Shown here: piece after piece, positions 9,086 through 17,423 of the stretch | Layout of the letters: each line of letters opens with the position of its first letter | Numbering within the stretch: the stretch's first letter is position 1 | NCBI GenBank assembly: GCA_020636575.1 | Contig: JACJXP010000001.1 | Coordinates: 248,001 to 312,000, forward strand | Reading direction: 5' to 3' | From: Chitinophagales bacterium | Lineage (GTDB): Bacteria > Bacteroidota > Bacteroidia > Chitinophagales > Chitinophagaceae | Length of the DNA: 64,000 bases | Notes under the pieces: model-generated | Told to the model about the DNA's origin: nothing | Databases searched by the model: none | The model's input: only the letters and a program-made list of their open reading frames with translations | Translations under genes and position numbers: made by a program

Positions 9086-9114
9086 AAAAAGCTGGTCAAT
9101 GACCAGCTTTTTTT
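9086..9114. terminator. Bidirectional terminator between convergent peptidase genes
   Basis: Symmetric hairpin AAAAAGCTGGTC-AAT-GACCAGCTTTTT with A and T runs on its two flanks, so it works in both directions. It lies 17 bases after the M20 stop and 12 bases after the stop of the minus-strand S9 peptidase. Confidence 0.8.
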
Positions 9115-9126
9115 GTAACCTCTATT

Positions 9127-11346
9127 TTAGAATCCTTTAGTAGGTTGAGAACTATCTTTCGGACCGGGAGGGCAATGTTCCCTTAAATATTTTGTATACA
9201 GCGTTGACAAATGTTCCCATGTACCCTCTCCTTCTGAGATACTATGTGTACGATTGGGATACGACATCATCTGGAATTGTTTATTATGTTTTATTAGTTC
9301 ATTAAAGAGCATATCTGCATTGTTATAATGCACATTATCATCACCGGTGCCATGTATATATAATAAATCACCTTTTAGATTGGCTGCATATGTTATAGGA
9401 GAACCTTTGATAAAATCCTCTTTATTCTCCTGTGGTAATCCCATGTATCTTTCCTGATATATATTATCATATGTTAATTGGTTTCCTACAGGAGCTATTG
9501 CTATACCAGTTTTATAAATATCGGGATATTGAAACATTAAGTTTAAGGTAGCAGACCCACCACCACTCCAACCCCAAACACCTACCCGGGAACTGTCTAT
9601 ATAGGGCCATTTCAATATTTCTTTTGCCGCCAATGCCTGGTCCCGGATATTAACGATCCCGATCTTTCTGTAAATTGATTTACGCCATGCTCTTCCTTTT
9701 GGAACCGGAGTCCCCCTGTTATCAATTGAAATGTAGATATACCCGTCTTGTTGCATATCACCTTTATATAAAAAATTATTGCTAGCTCCGTACCTGTCAA
9801 CTACATTCTGTCCCCATGGTTCAGTATATACATAGAATACAACCGGGTATTTTTTCTGAGGATCAAAATTCGCCGGCTTTACCATCCATGCATCCATTTC
9901 GACACCCTCGGAAGTAGTGATCTTGAAAAAACTGATATTTGAATTCTTTTTATCTGCTGCAGCTATTGCCTCATCAACAACATTTTTTCCGTCAATGCCC
10001 TTGTGATCGGGCATGGAAACCCACTCATCAACAGGTTTTGTATAATAGTTTGAAAAGTTATGCCTGGCAAATTTGGCACCCGGAGAAAGATTATAATCAT
10101 GGGTTCCCTCCTGGGTTAATGGACTGACCCTTTCTGCATTTCCGGTTCCATCTAACCGGGTACGGTAGAGATACTTCTGGGTTGCATTATCAGGCGAAGC
10201 CGAAAAGTATACATACCCATTTTTCTCATCTATCTCGCTAATATCCATCACATCATAATTACCATTGGTTATCAATTTTTCCCCGATACCATCCCGGCTT
10301 ACCCGGTAAAGATGACGCCAACCATCTTTTTCACTCGCCCACAAAAATTCCTTACCGCCATTTAGCCAATCCCATCCACCTAAAGCATAATCAGCATCCC
10401 AAAGAGGCAAGATGTCTATCCAGGCATCATCTTTCTCATCATAAATTGTCTTTACTATGCCGGTATTTGCATTGCAAAGCATCAACTGGCTATGGTTTTG
10501 CTTCCGGTTCAAATGCTGAATGATCAATTCTTTTTCATTATCAGCCCATTCCATCCTGGGAACATAGGTCCGTAAAACAGGGTCATCCGGGATTTGCATC
10601 CACGTTATTTTCTTGCCGTTAATGTCAGCTACTCCTATCCTATATAAAGATGGTGGTTCACCTGCCACCGGGTACTCAACAGGCACTACAGATGGATATA
10701 TTGAATCTGTATTATTGATCATCAGGTAATCCTTAGTACCATCAGCATTTATCTCCCAAAATGCAATTTTTTTGCTATCCGGTGACCAGCGAAATCCATC
10801 CCTGCAAAAAAATTCTTCTTCATATGCCCAATCGAAAGTTCCGTTAATAAGCTTCCGGTTACCAGTAGTGGTTAACTGTTGAGTTGTCCCTGAAGCAATA
10901 TCTTCCACATACAAATTATATTCACTAACATACGCCACTTTTGTGCCGTCGGGAGAAAACTTAGCGAACATTAGTGAAGATGCAGGTTTTGATTTTCCTA
11001 ATTGTTTTAGCTGATTGCTGTTCCTGTTATATAACCAATAATCACCCCTTGAATCTACCCGCCAGACCTTTTTGGTGTTGGTATAAATAAGAACTTGTCT
11101 CTCATCAGGAGAAAAAGCAAAACTTCTAACCGACAAAGGCTTACCTGCTTCTTTAATGCTAAGATTTTCCTTACTCACAATAACAGATTTTGTAAGTTTT
11201 GGCAGTGTATACATTACAATTTCACCCGCTTCAGTAGTATAATATGAATTTCCTTCACTTTTCCATATTATCCTGCCTTGTGCAAATGCATTAAGCGTCA
11301 GAATGAAATAGAAAATGATTGCTGAAAGCAAATAAACCTTTCTCAT
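9127..11346 (-). CDS. Dipeptidyl peptidase IV-like S9 serine peptidase
   Basis: A 739-residue exported peptidase that removes N-terminal dipeptides, typically X-Pro. The signal peptide MRKVYLLSAIIFYFILTLNAFAQG is followed by the eight-bladed DPPIV_N propeller (about residues 40-450) with repeats such as FSPDGTKVAYVSEYNLYVED and RWSPDSKKIAFWE. The alpha/beta hydrolase domain carries the nucleophile in GVWGWSGGGSATL (near residue 590), the Asp in HGTGDDNVHYNNAD (near 668) and the His in NRTHSISEG (near 700). A DWAYEEEF segment in the propeller provides the double-Glu that binds the substrate N-terminus in DPP-IV. It is periplasmic by prediction and monocistronic. Confidence 0.92.
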   Translation of the reverse strand: MRKVYLLSAIIFYFILTLNAFAQGRIIWKSEGNSYYTTEAGEIVMYTLPKLTKSVIVSKENLSIKEAGKPLSVRSFAFSPDERQVLIYTNTKKVWRVDSRGDYWLYNRNSNQLKQLGKSKPASSLMFAKFSPDGTKVAYVSEYNLYVEDIASGTTQQLTTTGNRKLINGTFDWAYEEEFFCRDGFRWSPDSKKIAFWEINADGTKDYLMINNTDSIYPSVVPVEYPVAGEPPSLYRIGVADINGKKITWMQIPDDPVLRTYVPRMEWADNEKELIIQHLNRKQNHSQLMLCNANTGIVKTIYDEKDDAWIDILPLWDADYALGGWDWLNGGKEFLWASEKDGWRHLYRVSRDGIGEKLITNGNYDVMDISEIDEKNGYVYFSASPDNATQKYLYRTRLDGTGNAERVSPLTQEGTHDYNLSPGAKFARHNFSNYYTKPVDEWVSMPDHKGIDGKNVVDEAIAAADKKNSNISFFKITTSEGVEMDAWMVKPANFDPQKKYPVVFYVYTEPWGQNVVDRYGASNNFLYKGDMQQDGYIYISIDNRGTPVPKGRAWRKSIYRKIGIVNIRDQALAAKEILKWPYIDSSRVGVWGWSGGGSATLNLMFQYPDIYKTGIAIAPVGNQLTYDNIYQERYMGLPQENKEDFIKGSPITYAANLKGDLLYIHGTGDDNVHYNNADMLFNELIKHNKQFQMMSYPNRTHSISEGEGTWEHLSTLYTKYLREHCPPGPKDSSQPTKGF

Positions 11347-11410
11347 TTTTTATTATTTTATTTTGTAAAGTATTAAAAAAAAGGACGCCATCCTCTACTT
11401 AATTATATCA

Positions 11411-11572
11411 GTGGCAGTAAAAGACAAATTACGGATTGACAAATCTTTATGCGCTATTCGCTTATTCAAAACAAGAACACTGGCTGCAGTTGCCTGTAAT
11501 ACCAGAGAAATTAAAAGTTATGGCCTGCAGGTAAAAACCTTCCTTATTTTCACAAATACTTTCGCTGAATAA
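11411..11572 (+). pseudogene. Truncated duplicate of the S4-domain gene at 13866
   Basis: Translation from GTG 11411 reads VAVKDKLRIDKSLCAIRLFKTRTLAAVACNTREIK in part, matching residues 5-40 of the S4 protein at 13866 (KLRIDKYLWAIRIFKTRTLAAVACDTGKVK). At DNA level a 29-base stretch beginning TTCAAAACAAGAACACTGGC is identical (about 11465-11493 versus 13920-13948). Similarity fades after about 50 codons and the frame stops at 11570-11572, about 75 codons short of the intact copy. The conserved tryptophan of KYLWAIR is Cys here (the SLCAIR segment), suggesting no function. It sits alone in the 326-bp gap between the S9 peptidase and the WG-repeat gene, so the two copies flank the WG-repeat gene in direct orientation. 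Confidence 0.75.
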
Positions 11573-11672
11573 ATTACAAACAAACCAAAATTAAAAGCAG
11601 GTGATCGTCTGCTTTTTATACCCTCCAAAGGGTATTCTATTAGATCATTAAAGAAGTATTTTGCAAAGAAAA

Positions 11673-13802
11673 ATGCGCTATTTACTCTTCATCCTTCTTC
11701 TGCCACTAATATCACAAGGCCAATTTGAAAAATTCACATTACTCAAAGATCATATAGTTTGTGATAAATTGGAGTATGCCGGTGGCGGACTTTTTGCCTT
11801 TGAAAAAAAAGGCAAATATGGTTATATGAACGCTGCAGGAAAAGAGATCATTCCGCCTGTTTATGAGTACAGATATTCCTATTCAAAAGCGTTTTCTGCA
11901 TTTAAAGACGGGCTGGTTATTCTATACAAGGATAAGAAGCTGGGCATGATAGATAAGTTTGGGAAAGAAGTGATTCCCTTTGAATATGATGATCTGTTTT
12001 ATTATGAAAAAGTAAAACTGGTTCGATTCAGCAAAAAAGACAACTATAAAACCCTGTATGGATTGATGAATGTAAAAGGAGATATTCTTGTACCCGCAGA
12101 ATATGAAAGTATAATGGGTTTTGAGAATTTCTTTACGTTAAAAAAAGGAAATCTGTATGGCCTGGCAAACTCAACCGGCAAACTACTCCTGCCCATTACT
12201 TTTTCAAAACTTATTCCCTTCCCCAAAAATAATACAGCTATTGCACAAAAGGATTCAGATTATGGGGTTATTGACTTAAAAGGTAATTGGATATTCAAGA
12301 AAGCATCGAGTGTTTTTGAATTAACCGGAATAGGCGATGGAATGGTTAAAGCGAAAGTGAATAATAAATATGGGTACCTGAATTTAAAAGGAGAGGAAGT
12401 CATCATCAGCAAATACGATATGGGTTACGATTTTGATGAAAATGGCCTCGCTAAAGTAGGTAATAAGGAAAGCCCGTCGTCATACACCTATTTTTATGGT
12501 TATATAAATAAACTTGGAGAAGAAATAATTCCACTGGAACACAAAACGCTTTGGGCATTTAGCAATGGATTGCTTTGCTTACAGGACAAAGAAACCAATC
12601 GTTATGGTTATAAAAATACCAAAGGTCAGTGGGTCATAAAACCGATCTATATTTTTGCTAATTCATTCTCGAATGATGGTAAGGCCAGTGTTAAAATGAC
12701 AGACGGAAAACTTCACTTAATTGATAAAACAGGTAAAGATCTTGGCATAACCGAACAGAAATTGACTTATGAAGATGGCTTTGCAGTAAAAGAAACAGAA
12801 AGCGCCGACTATCATTTAATTGATCAAAATGCCCGGATACTTAAGAAAATATCTGACTATAATTTGGTCTATGATTTCGCACAGGGTATGGCGATTATCC
12901 GCTGCAACGGGCAAGACCTTTACGGGTTTATGAATTTGGAAGGAGAAAAGAAGGTGGATTGTAAATACAGGTATATAACCAGGTTTGAAGATGGTATAAG
13001 TCGTGTAGCAATTGTTGAAGGGAATTCAACCAAATATGGCTATATCAATCAAAAAGGAGAAGAAATTGTACCAACAGCATATGAAAGTGCAGGAATATTC
13101 AGAAACGGATGGGGGCTCATAAAAAAGGAGAGCAAATATTATTATGTAAACCGATCAGGGGTTTCCAAGGAGCTACCAGGAACTTATGATAATGTAACTG
13201 AGTTTCGCTCCGGTTATTCATTAGGAACACAAAATGGAACCAACGGACAACCGAACAAATATTTTTATATTAATACCGCTCTAAAGGAAGAGATCAGCAT
13301 CAGTGCCAAAGAAGCTTATCCCTTTTGGGATGATGTTGCCGTGGTAAAAAGAGAAAGCAACTATGAACTGATGAATACAAAAGGAGAGATATACAAAACC
13401 CTTCCTTCGTTTGAAACAATCCGCTTTTGCACAGAGGGCATGCTGGCAGTTAGGGAAAAAGGTAAGTGGGGTTTTATTGATAAGAATGGCATGGCGACTG
13501 TACCTCCAGTTTATGACACGGCCACACAATTTGAATTTGGCCATGCCAAAGTAAAAACGGCAAAGGGCTGGGGTTTAATTGACAAAAATGGAAAGGAAGT
13601 AATAGAACCCAAATACAGGTCTATTCAATATTCTGAAAATGGTTATAAAGCCTACTATGATGATGCATGGATTGTGATGGATAAGAACAATAAAATAATA
13701 AGTGATGGATTATTTACTCTATTGAGTGAATTTCATCAAAACCGGGCTTTCGTAAAAATGAAAAAATATTATTCGATATATAAAGTACCGCCTGGAAAAT
13801 GA
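11673..13802 (+). CDS. Secreted WG-repeat protein
   Basis: A 709-residue protein built almost entirely of WG (KWG leptospira) repeats, each with a core like KYGYMNAAGKEIIPPVYEY, LGMIDKFGKEVIPFEYDD, YGFMNLEGEKKVDCKYRYI or KWGFIDKNGMATVPPVYD. More than ten units of roughly 45-60 residues can be followed from about residue 45 to 690. The ATG at 11673 gives a signal peptide (MRYLLFILLLPLISQGQF); an in-frame TTG four codons earlier is less likely. WG repeats are thought to form a beta-propeller-like or solenoid binding surface, and no enzymatic motif is present. Its function is unknown. It lies between an intact S4-domain gene and a truncated copy of it, which suggests it arrived or was rearranged through that duplication. 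Confidence 0.85.
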   Translation: MRYLLFILLLPLISQGQFEKFTLLKDHIVCDKLEYAGGGLFAFEKKGKYGYMNAAGKEIIPPVYEYRYSYSKAFSAFKDGLVILYKDKKLGMIDKFGKEVIPFEYDDLFYYEKVKLVRFSKKDNYKTLYGLMNVKGDILVPAEYESIMGFENFFTLKKGNLYGLANSTGKLLLPITFSKLIPFPKNNTAIAQKDSDYGVIDLKGNWIFKKASSVFELTGIGDGMVKAKVNNKYGYLNLKGEEVIISKYDMGYDFDENGLAKVGNKESPSSYTYFYGYINKLGEEIIPLEHKTLWAFSNGLLCLQDKETNRYGYKNTKGQWVIKPIYIFANSFSNDGKASVKMTDGKLHLIDKTGKDLGITEQKLTYEDGFAVKETESADYHLIDQNARILKKISDYNLVYDFAQGMAIIRCNGQDLYGFMNLEGEKKVDCKYRYITRFEDGISRVAIVEGNSTKYGYINQKGEEIVPTAYESAGIFRNGWGLIKKESKYYYVNRSGVSKELPGTYDNVTEFRSGYSLGTQNGTNGQPNKYFYINTALKEEISISAKEAYPFWDDVAVVKRESNYELMNTKGEIYKTLPSFETIRFCTEGMLAVREKGKWGFIDKNGMATVPPVYDTATQFEFGHAKVKTAKGWGLIDKNGKEVIEPKYRSIQYSENGYKAYYDDAWIVMDKNNKIISDGLFTLLSEFHQNRAFVKMKKYYSIYKVPPGK

Positions 13803-13820
13803 CAAAACTGATCCAAGCAA

Positions 13821-13860
13821 AAGCCTGTATAAGTATGATCGTACAGGCTTTTATATTTTT
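13821..13860 (+). terminator. Terminator of the WG-repeat gene
   Basis: Stem AAGCCTGTA / TACAGGCTT (13821-13829 and 13842-13850) with a 12-base loop, followed by TTATATTTTT. The T tail overlaps the -7 box of the next gene. Confidence 0.75.
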
Positions 13861-13861
13861 G
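13854..13861 (+). promoter_or_regulatory. -7 box of the S4-domain gene, four bases before its ATG
   Basis: TATTTTTG is an exact TAnnTTTG. The ATG at 13866 lies at about the expected first transcribed base, so the mRNA may be leaderless. No purine-rich ribosome binding site fits between them. Confidence 0.5.
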
Positions 13862-13865
13862 CAAT

Positions 13866-14252
13866 ATGGCTGAGAAAGAAAAACTACGTATTGATAAATA
13901 TCTATGGGCTATCCGCATATTCAAAACAAGAACACTGGCTGCAGTTGCTTGTGATACAGGAAAAGTCAAGTGTAACGGCACACAGGTAAAAGCTTCTAAA
14001 AATGTAACTGTGAGTGATGAATATGAAGTCAAAACTGAAGCCAAAAGATGGAAAATTAAAGTAACCGGGCTATTATACAACAGGGTAAAACATGACTTGG
14101 CTATTCAATATTACCTTGACATAACTCCTGCCGAAGAAATTCAACGGCTACAATACCAGGCAGCCAGTTTTCATACAGGGAAAAGAAAAAGCAAGATCGG
14201 CAGACCGACCAAAAAGGAAAGACGAGACCTGGATGACTTCATGGAAGAATGA
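13866..14252 (+). CDS. S4-domain RNA-binding protein (Hsp15/RqcP-like)
   Basis: A 128-residue basic protein with an N-terminal S4 RNA-binding domain (KLRIDKYLWAIRIFKTRTLA, then KVKCNGTQVKASKNV), followed by a lysine/arginine-rich tail (GKRKSKIGRPTKKERRDLDDF). This is the architecture of Hsp15 (HslR), which binds 50S subunits carrying stalled nascent chains; the related RqcP acts in ribosome-associated quality control. Which role applies here is not decidable from sequence. The gene appears to be transcribed from a -7 box almost touching its ATG and is convergent with the Rrf2 gene, only two bases apart. A truncated paralogous copy is at 11411-11572. Confidence 0.85.
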   Translation: MAEKEKLRIDKYLWAIRIFKTRTLAAVACDTGKVKCNGTQVKASKNVTVSDEYEVKTEAKRWKIKVTGLLYNRVKHDLAIQYYLDITPAEEIQRLQYQAASFHTGKRKSKIGRPTKKERRDLDDFMEE

Positions 14253-14254
14253 CG

Positions 14255-14695
14255 TTAAACCACTGCAAGGCTTTTAATAAAGTTGACGTTTTCCTCATCT
14301 GTTAAGTCCCCTACCCTTGTTTTACCAAATTTATTGAGCAATTGCGATCTGATCAGTGCAATCTCATCATGTAATGGACAAGGATTTTTGCCATTACAGT
14401 TCTTCAAACCCAAAATGCAGTTATTGAATAGCTCTGTTCCGTCTGTCAATTCTACTAAGTGAATCAATTTTGTATTCAGGGTCTTTTTATTAATTGAAAA
14501 TCCACCGTAAGGCCCTTTTGTCGAATTTAGAATTCCCTTTTTAACAACAGCCTTCATGATTTTAGCCAGAAAGTGGCGAGGTACCGATAGCTGCTCAGCG
14601 ATCTCCTCAATCTGAATTTTTCGCCCCTCCTTTCCTTCAATGGAAACGTAAAGAACCCCCCTCAAAGCATAACCAAATGATTTGGAAAAAAACAT
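14255..14695 (-). CDS. Rrf2-family iron-sulfur transcription regulator (NsrR/IscR-like)
   Basis: A 146-residue Rrf2 protein: winged helix-turn-helix at the N-terminus (FGYALRGVLYVSIE, QIEEIAEQLSVPRHFLAKIMKAVVKKGIL) and a loop with three cysteines, NNCILGLKNCNGKNPCPLHDE (near residues 91-105), the usual ligands of a Fe-S cluster in NsrR and IscR. NsrR senses nitric oxide and IscR senses Fe-S status; the divergent position next to the nos operon favours a nitrosative or redox role. A perfect 13-bp inverted repeat over the nos -7 element (14782-14813) is a plausible operator. Its own promoter region contains a Crp/Fnr-type box (14738-14753) followed by a near -7 box TATATTTT (14717-14710, minus strand), leaving a leader of about ten bases. 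Confidence 0.88.
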   Translation of the reverse strand: MFFSKSFGYALRGVLYVSIEGKEGRKIQIEEIAEQLSVPRHFLAKIMKAVVKKGILNSTKGPYGGFSINKKTLNTKLIHLVELTDGTELFNNCILGLKNCNGKNPCPLHDEIALIRSQLLNKFGKTRVGDLTDEENVNFIKSLAVV

Positions 14696-14737
14696 ACTAT
14701 TAATGTGCTAAAATATACCCTTCCCAGGACAGCGGAC

Positions 14738-14753
14738 TGTGATGAATATCACA
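14738..14753 (-). promoter_or_regulatory. Crp/Fnr-type box upstream of the Rrf2 gene
   Basis: TGTGATGAATATCACA is a palindrome (TGAT-N4-ATCA core) except for its four central bases. Its centre is 35.5 bases before the last base of TATATTTT (14717-14710, minus strand), which is one base from the -7 consensus. This is the class II activator geometry for the Rrf2 gene. It also lies 22 bases upstream of the nos-facing box. Confidence 0.65.
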
Positions 14754-14760
14754 AAAAAAA

Positions 14761-14774
14761 CTGACCTTTATCAA
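14761..14774 (+). promoter_or_regulatory. Crp/Fnr-type box of the nos operon
   Basis: CTGACCTTTATCAA fits TGAY-N4-ATCA. Its centre (14767.5) is 36.5 bases before the last base of the perfect -7 box TACATTTG, i.e. about -41.5 from the inferred start of transcription near 14809. Confidence 0.65.
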
Positions 14775-14781
14775 TAGAGAA

Positions 14782-14813
14782 TTATTCGGGCAAAAATACA
14801 TTTGCCCGAATAA
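14782..14813 (+). promoter_or_regulatory. 13-bp perfect inverted repeat over the nos promoter, likely repressor operator
   Basis: TTATTCGGGCAAA and TTTGCCCGAATAA are exact reverse complements separated by six bases. The right arm and spacer contain the -7 box, and the inferred transcription start falls inside the right arm. The RNA could therefore not form this hairpin, which argues for a DNA-binding site, with the divergent Rrf2 protein the first candidate. Confidence 0.7.
14797..14804 (+). promoter_or_regulatory. -7 box of the nos operon
   Basis: TACATTTG is an exact TAnnTTTG match, 49 bases before the cytochrome c gene ATG at 14853. Confidence 0.65.
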
Positions 14814-14852
14814 AAGACATTAATATCTTTTTAAAACTTAAAAAAAGCAAAA

Positions 14853-15329
14853 ATGACACATAAGCTAACTACCATTACAGCAATTATTACTCTGATCTGT
14901 TTTTTAACAAGTTCTTGCGGCAACGAAGGAGTTAAAAAAGATGAGAAACCAGTTGATATCTCTGAACTAACAAAAGACCAGCCGGAAACACACGGATCTG
15001 AAGTTAGTGAAAGTGATATTAAGTTAAGCAACCCCCTGGATCAAACTATGGTCGCCGCTGGAAAAGCTACTTATGAGCTAAAATGCCAGTCTTGCCACAG
15101 GTTAACCGAAGAAAAACTTGTAGGACCCGGCTGGAAAAATGTCACCAAACAGCGGAAACCTGTTTGGATCATGAATATGATCACAAATGTGGAAATGATG
15201 CTTGAAACTGATCCTGAAGCCCAAAAACTGCTGGAACAATGTCTTGTAAGAATGCCCAATCAAAATATTACTACTGATGAGGCCCGCCAGGTATTAGAGT
15301 TCATGCGCAGTAACGACGGAGAAAAATAA
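14853..15329 (+). CDS. Monohaem c-type cytochrome lipoprotein of the nos cluster
   Basis: A 158-residue lipoprotein: signal MTHKLTTITAIITLICFLTSSC with the lipid-bearing cysteine at 22, an acidic linker, and one haem site CQSCH at residues 78-82. VRMPNQ (Met 134) probably supplies the distal haem ligand. It sits first in the nos operon, 27 bases before nosZ. Small c-type cytochromes in this position of clade II nos clusters are thought to pass electrons from the quinol pool to NosZ in the periplasm. That role here is inferred from position and fold. It is directly downstream of the regulated promoter at 14761-14813. Confidence 0.9.
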   Translation: MTHKLTTITAIITLICFLTSSCGNEGVKKDEKPVDISELTKDQPETHGSEVSESDIKLSNPLDQTMVAAGKATYELKCQSCHRLTEEKLVGPGWKNVTKQRKPVWIMNMITNVEMMLETDPEAQKLLEQCLVRMPNQNITTDEARQVLEFMRSNDGEK

Positions 15330-15356
15330 TTTCAATTAACATATAAAAAGTATTAT

Positions 15357-17357
15357 ATGAAAATCTTTCAACCAAAAAAATGGCAATATCTCTTTATTAC
15401 TGCCTTTGCATTCTTCTTATTGGAAAGCTGCAAACCCAAAGGTACACAGTCTGCCGCCGGAGGTGATGCTACTAAGGCTTATGTAGCTCCTGGGAAATAT
15501 GATGAATTCTACAACTTTGTTTCTGGTGGCTTCAGTGGCCAAATGTCTGTTTACGGATTGCCATCGGGCAGATTACTAAGAGTGATCCCCGTATTTTCTA
15601 CTGACCCTGAAAAAGGCTGGGGTTTCAGTGAAGAAACAAAACCAATGCTCAACACTTCGCATGGTTTTGTACCCTGGGATGATGCCCACCACCCCGAACT
15701 TTCACAAACAAACGGTGAAGTAGATGGACGCTGGGTATTTATCAATGGGAACAACACGCCACGTATAGCAAGAATAGATCTGAAAACATTCCGGACCGCA
15801 GAGATCATAGAAATTCCTAATAGTGCAGGTAACCACTCTTCAGCATTTGTTACAGAAAATACAGAGTATGTAGTTGCCGGTACCCGTTTTAGTATCCCTC
15901 CGGACGATGCAAATGGAGATGTGCCCATTGATTCGTACAAACAAAACTTTAAAGGAAACGTAAGTTTCCTGAGCGTTGATCCAAAAGAAGGTCATATGAA
16001 AATTGCCTTCCAGATCCGAACTCCCGGTGTGAACTTTGACCTGAGTCATGCTGGTAAAGGCAATAGCCATGGATGGTTCTTTTTCTCTTGTTATAATTCA
16101 GAGCAGGCTAATACACTGCTGGAAGTAAATGCTTCGCAAAGAGATAAGGATTTCATCATGGCAGTGAACTGGAAAAAAGCGGAGGAATACCTGAAAGCAG
16201 GAAAAGGAAGAAAACAAGCTGTCCGCTATGCCCACAATATTTATAGCGATAAAACACATAGTGCTACTTCAACAATTGAAACTGAGATCACTGTACTCGA
16301 TTCAAAAGAACTGGCAGATATGGTATACCTGATCCCTTGTCCCAAATCACCACATGGATGTGATGTGGATCCCACCGGCGAGTATATAGTTGGAAGTGGA
16401 AAATTGGCAGCGCTGATGCCTGTGTATTCATTTACCAAAATTCAAAAAGCTATTGCCGATAAGGCTTTTGATGGTGATTATGAAGGTATCCCGGTCATCA
16501 AGTATGAAGCTGCTTTACATGGTGAGGTACAGAAGCCGGGGCTTGGGCCTTTACACACAGAGTTTGATGCTAATGGTAATGCTTACACTTCCATGTTCGT
16601 CTCTTCTGAAGTCGTAAAATGGAATGTAAAAAGTTTGGAGGTTCTGGATAGAGTTCCAACTTACTATTCTATCGGCCATTTAATGGTACCCGGCGGTGAC
16701 AGTAAAAAACCTTTTGGCAAATATCTTGTTGCCTATAATAAGATCACAAAAGATCGCTACCTGCCAACAGGCCCTGAACTCACCCAAAGCGCACAGCTTT
16801 ATGACATTAGCGGAGATAAGATGAAATTGATCCTTGACTTTCCAACCATTGGTGAACCCCACTATGCTCAAGCGGCACCTGCTGAATTGATAAACAAGAA
16901 TTCATTGAAGTTTTTCAAGATAGAAGAAAATGAAAATCCCTATGCTGCTAAAGGAGAAGGACAGGCAAAAGTTACCAGAGAAGGCAATAAAGTTCATGTG
17001 TACATGACCTCAATCCGATCACACTTTAACCCCGATAATATTGAAGGAGTAAAAGTTGGTGATGAAGTATATTTCCATGTAACCAACCTTGAGCAGGACT
17101 GGGATGTACCACATGGTTTTTCTGTAAAAGGCGCTAATAATGCTGAACTACTGATAATGCCGGGTGAGACCCAAACATTAAAATGGGTTCCTGAAAAATC
17201 AGGTATGTTCCCATTCTATTGTACCGACTTCTGCTCTGCTTTACACCAGGAAATGCAGGGTTATATTAGAGTCTCACCTAGAGGAAGTAATGTGGCACTC
17301 GAATATAGTACCGGAAAAACCCCTGCACCATCTGCTGCTAAAGAACCGGCAAAATAA
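15357..17357 (+). CDS. nosZ: Nitrous oxide reductase NosZ, clade II (Sec/lipoprotein type)
   Basis: Reduces N2O to N2 in the periplasm. The 666-residue protein has a Sec lipoprotein signal (lipobox LESC, Cys 25) and no twin-arginine motif, the mark of clade II NosZ. The seven-bladed propeller carries the CuZ histidines in segments such as DAHHPELSQTNGEVDGRWVF, SHAGKGNSHGWFFFS, CPKSPHGCDVDPTG, GLGPLHTEFDANGNAYTSMF and IGHLMVPGG. The C-terminal cupredoxin domain holds the binuclear CuA site: Cys 622, Cys 626, His 630 and Met 633 in FYCTDFCSALHQEMQGY. All key residues are present. A 12-bp stem hairpin directly after the stop (17361-17390) may stabilise the nosZ message or reduce read-through to downstream genes. 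Confidence 0.97.
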   Translation: MKIFQPKKWQYLFITAFAFFLLESCKPKGTQSAAGGDATKAYVAPGKYDEFYNFVSGGFSGQMSVYGLPSGRLLRVIPVFSTDPEKGWGFSEETKPMLNTSHGFVPWDDAHHPELSQTNGEVDGRWVFINGNNTPRIARIDLKTFRTAEIIEIPNSAGNHSSAFVTENTEYVVAGTRFSIPPDDANGDVPIDSYKQNFKGNVSFLSVDPKEGHMKIAFQIRTPGVNFDLSHAGKGNSHGWFFFSCYNSEQANTLLEVNASQRDKDFIMAVNWKKAEEYLKAGKGRKQAVRYAHNIYSDKTHSATSTIETEITVLDSKELADMVYLIPCPKSPHGCDVDPTGEYIVGSGKLAALMPVYSFTKIQKAIADKAFDGDYEGIPVIKYEAALHGEVQKPGLGPLHTEFDANGNAYTSMFVSSEVVKWNVKSLEVLDRVPTYYSIGHLMVPGGDSKKPFGKYLVAYNKITKDRYLPTGPELTQSAQLYDISGDKMKLILDFPTIGEPHYAQAAPAELINKNSLKFFKIEENENPYAAKGEGQAKVTREGNKVHVYMTSIRSHFNPDNIEGVKVGDEVYFHVTNLEQDWDVPHGFSVKGANNAELLIMPGETQTLKWVPEKSGMFPFYCTDFCSALHQEMQGYIRVSPRGSNVALEYSTGKTPAPSAAKEPAK

Positions 17358-17360
17358 AGA

Positions 17361-17390
17361 AATGAACTCCTCATAAGAGAGGAGTTCATT
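17361..17390 (+). terminator. Hairpin after nosZ, possible partial terminator
   Basis: Perfect 12-bp stem AATGAACTCCTC / GAGGAGTTCATT with loop ATAAGA, followed by an AT-rich stretch without a clean T run. It begins three bases after the nosZ stop. Confidence 0.6.
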
Positions 17391-17423
17391 TATACTATAT
17401 TTTTCATAAAATAAATTTTTGTT

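Noticed and set aside
14738..14753. A classical E. coli-type Crp site (TGTGA-N6-TCACA) implying cAMP-Crp control
   Set aside because: The same core TGAT-N4-ATCA is shared with the Fnr-like boxes nearby and has the same spacing to a -7 box, so it is treated as one of that set. Control by cAMP is not shown, though two cyclases are encoded in the window.
14782..14813. The nos inverted repeat as a transcription terminator
   Set aside because: It contains the promoter -7 element, has no T run, and lies upstream of the predicted RNA start.
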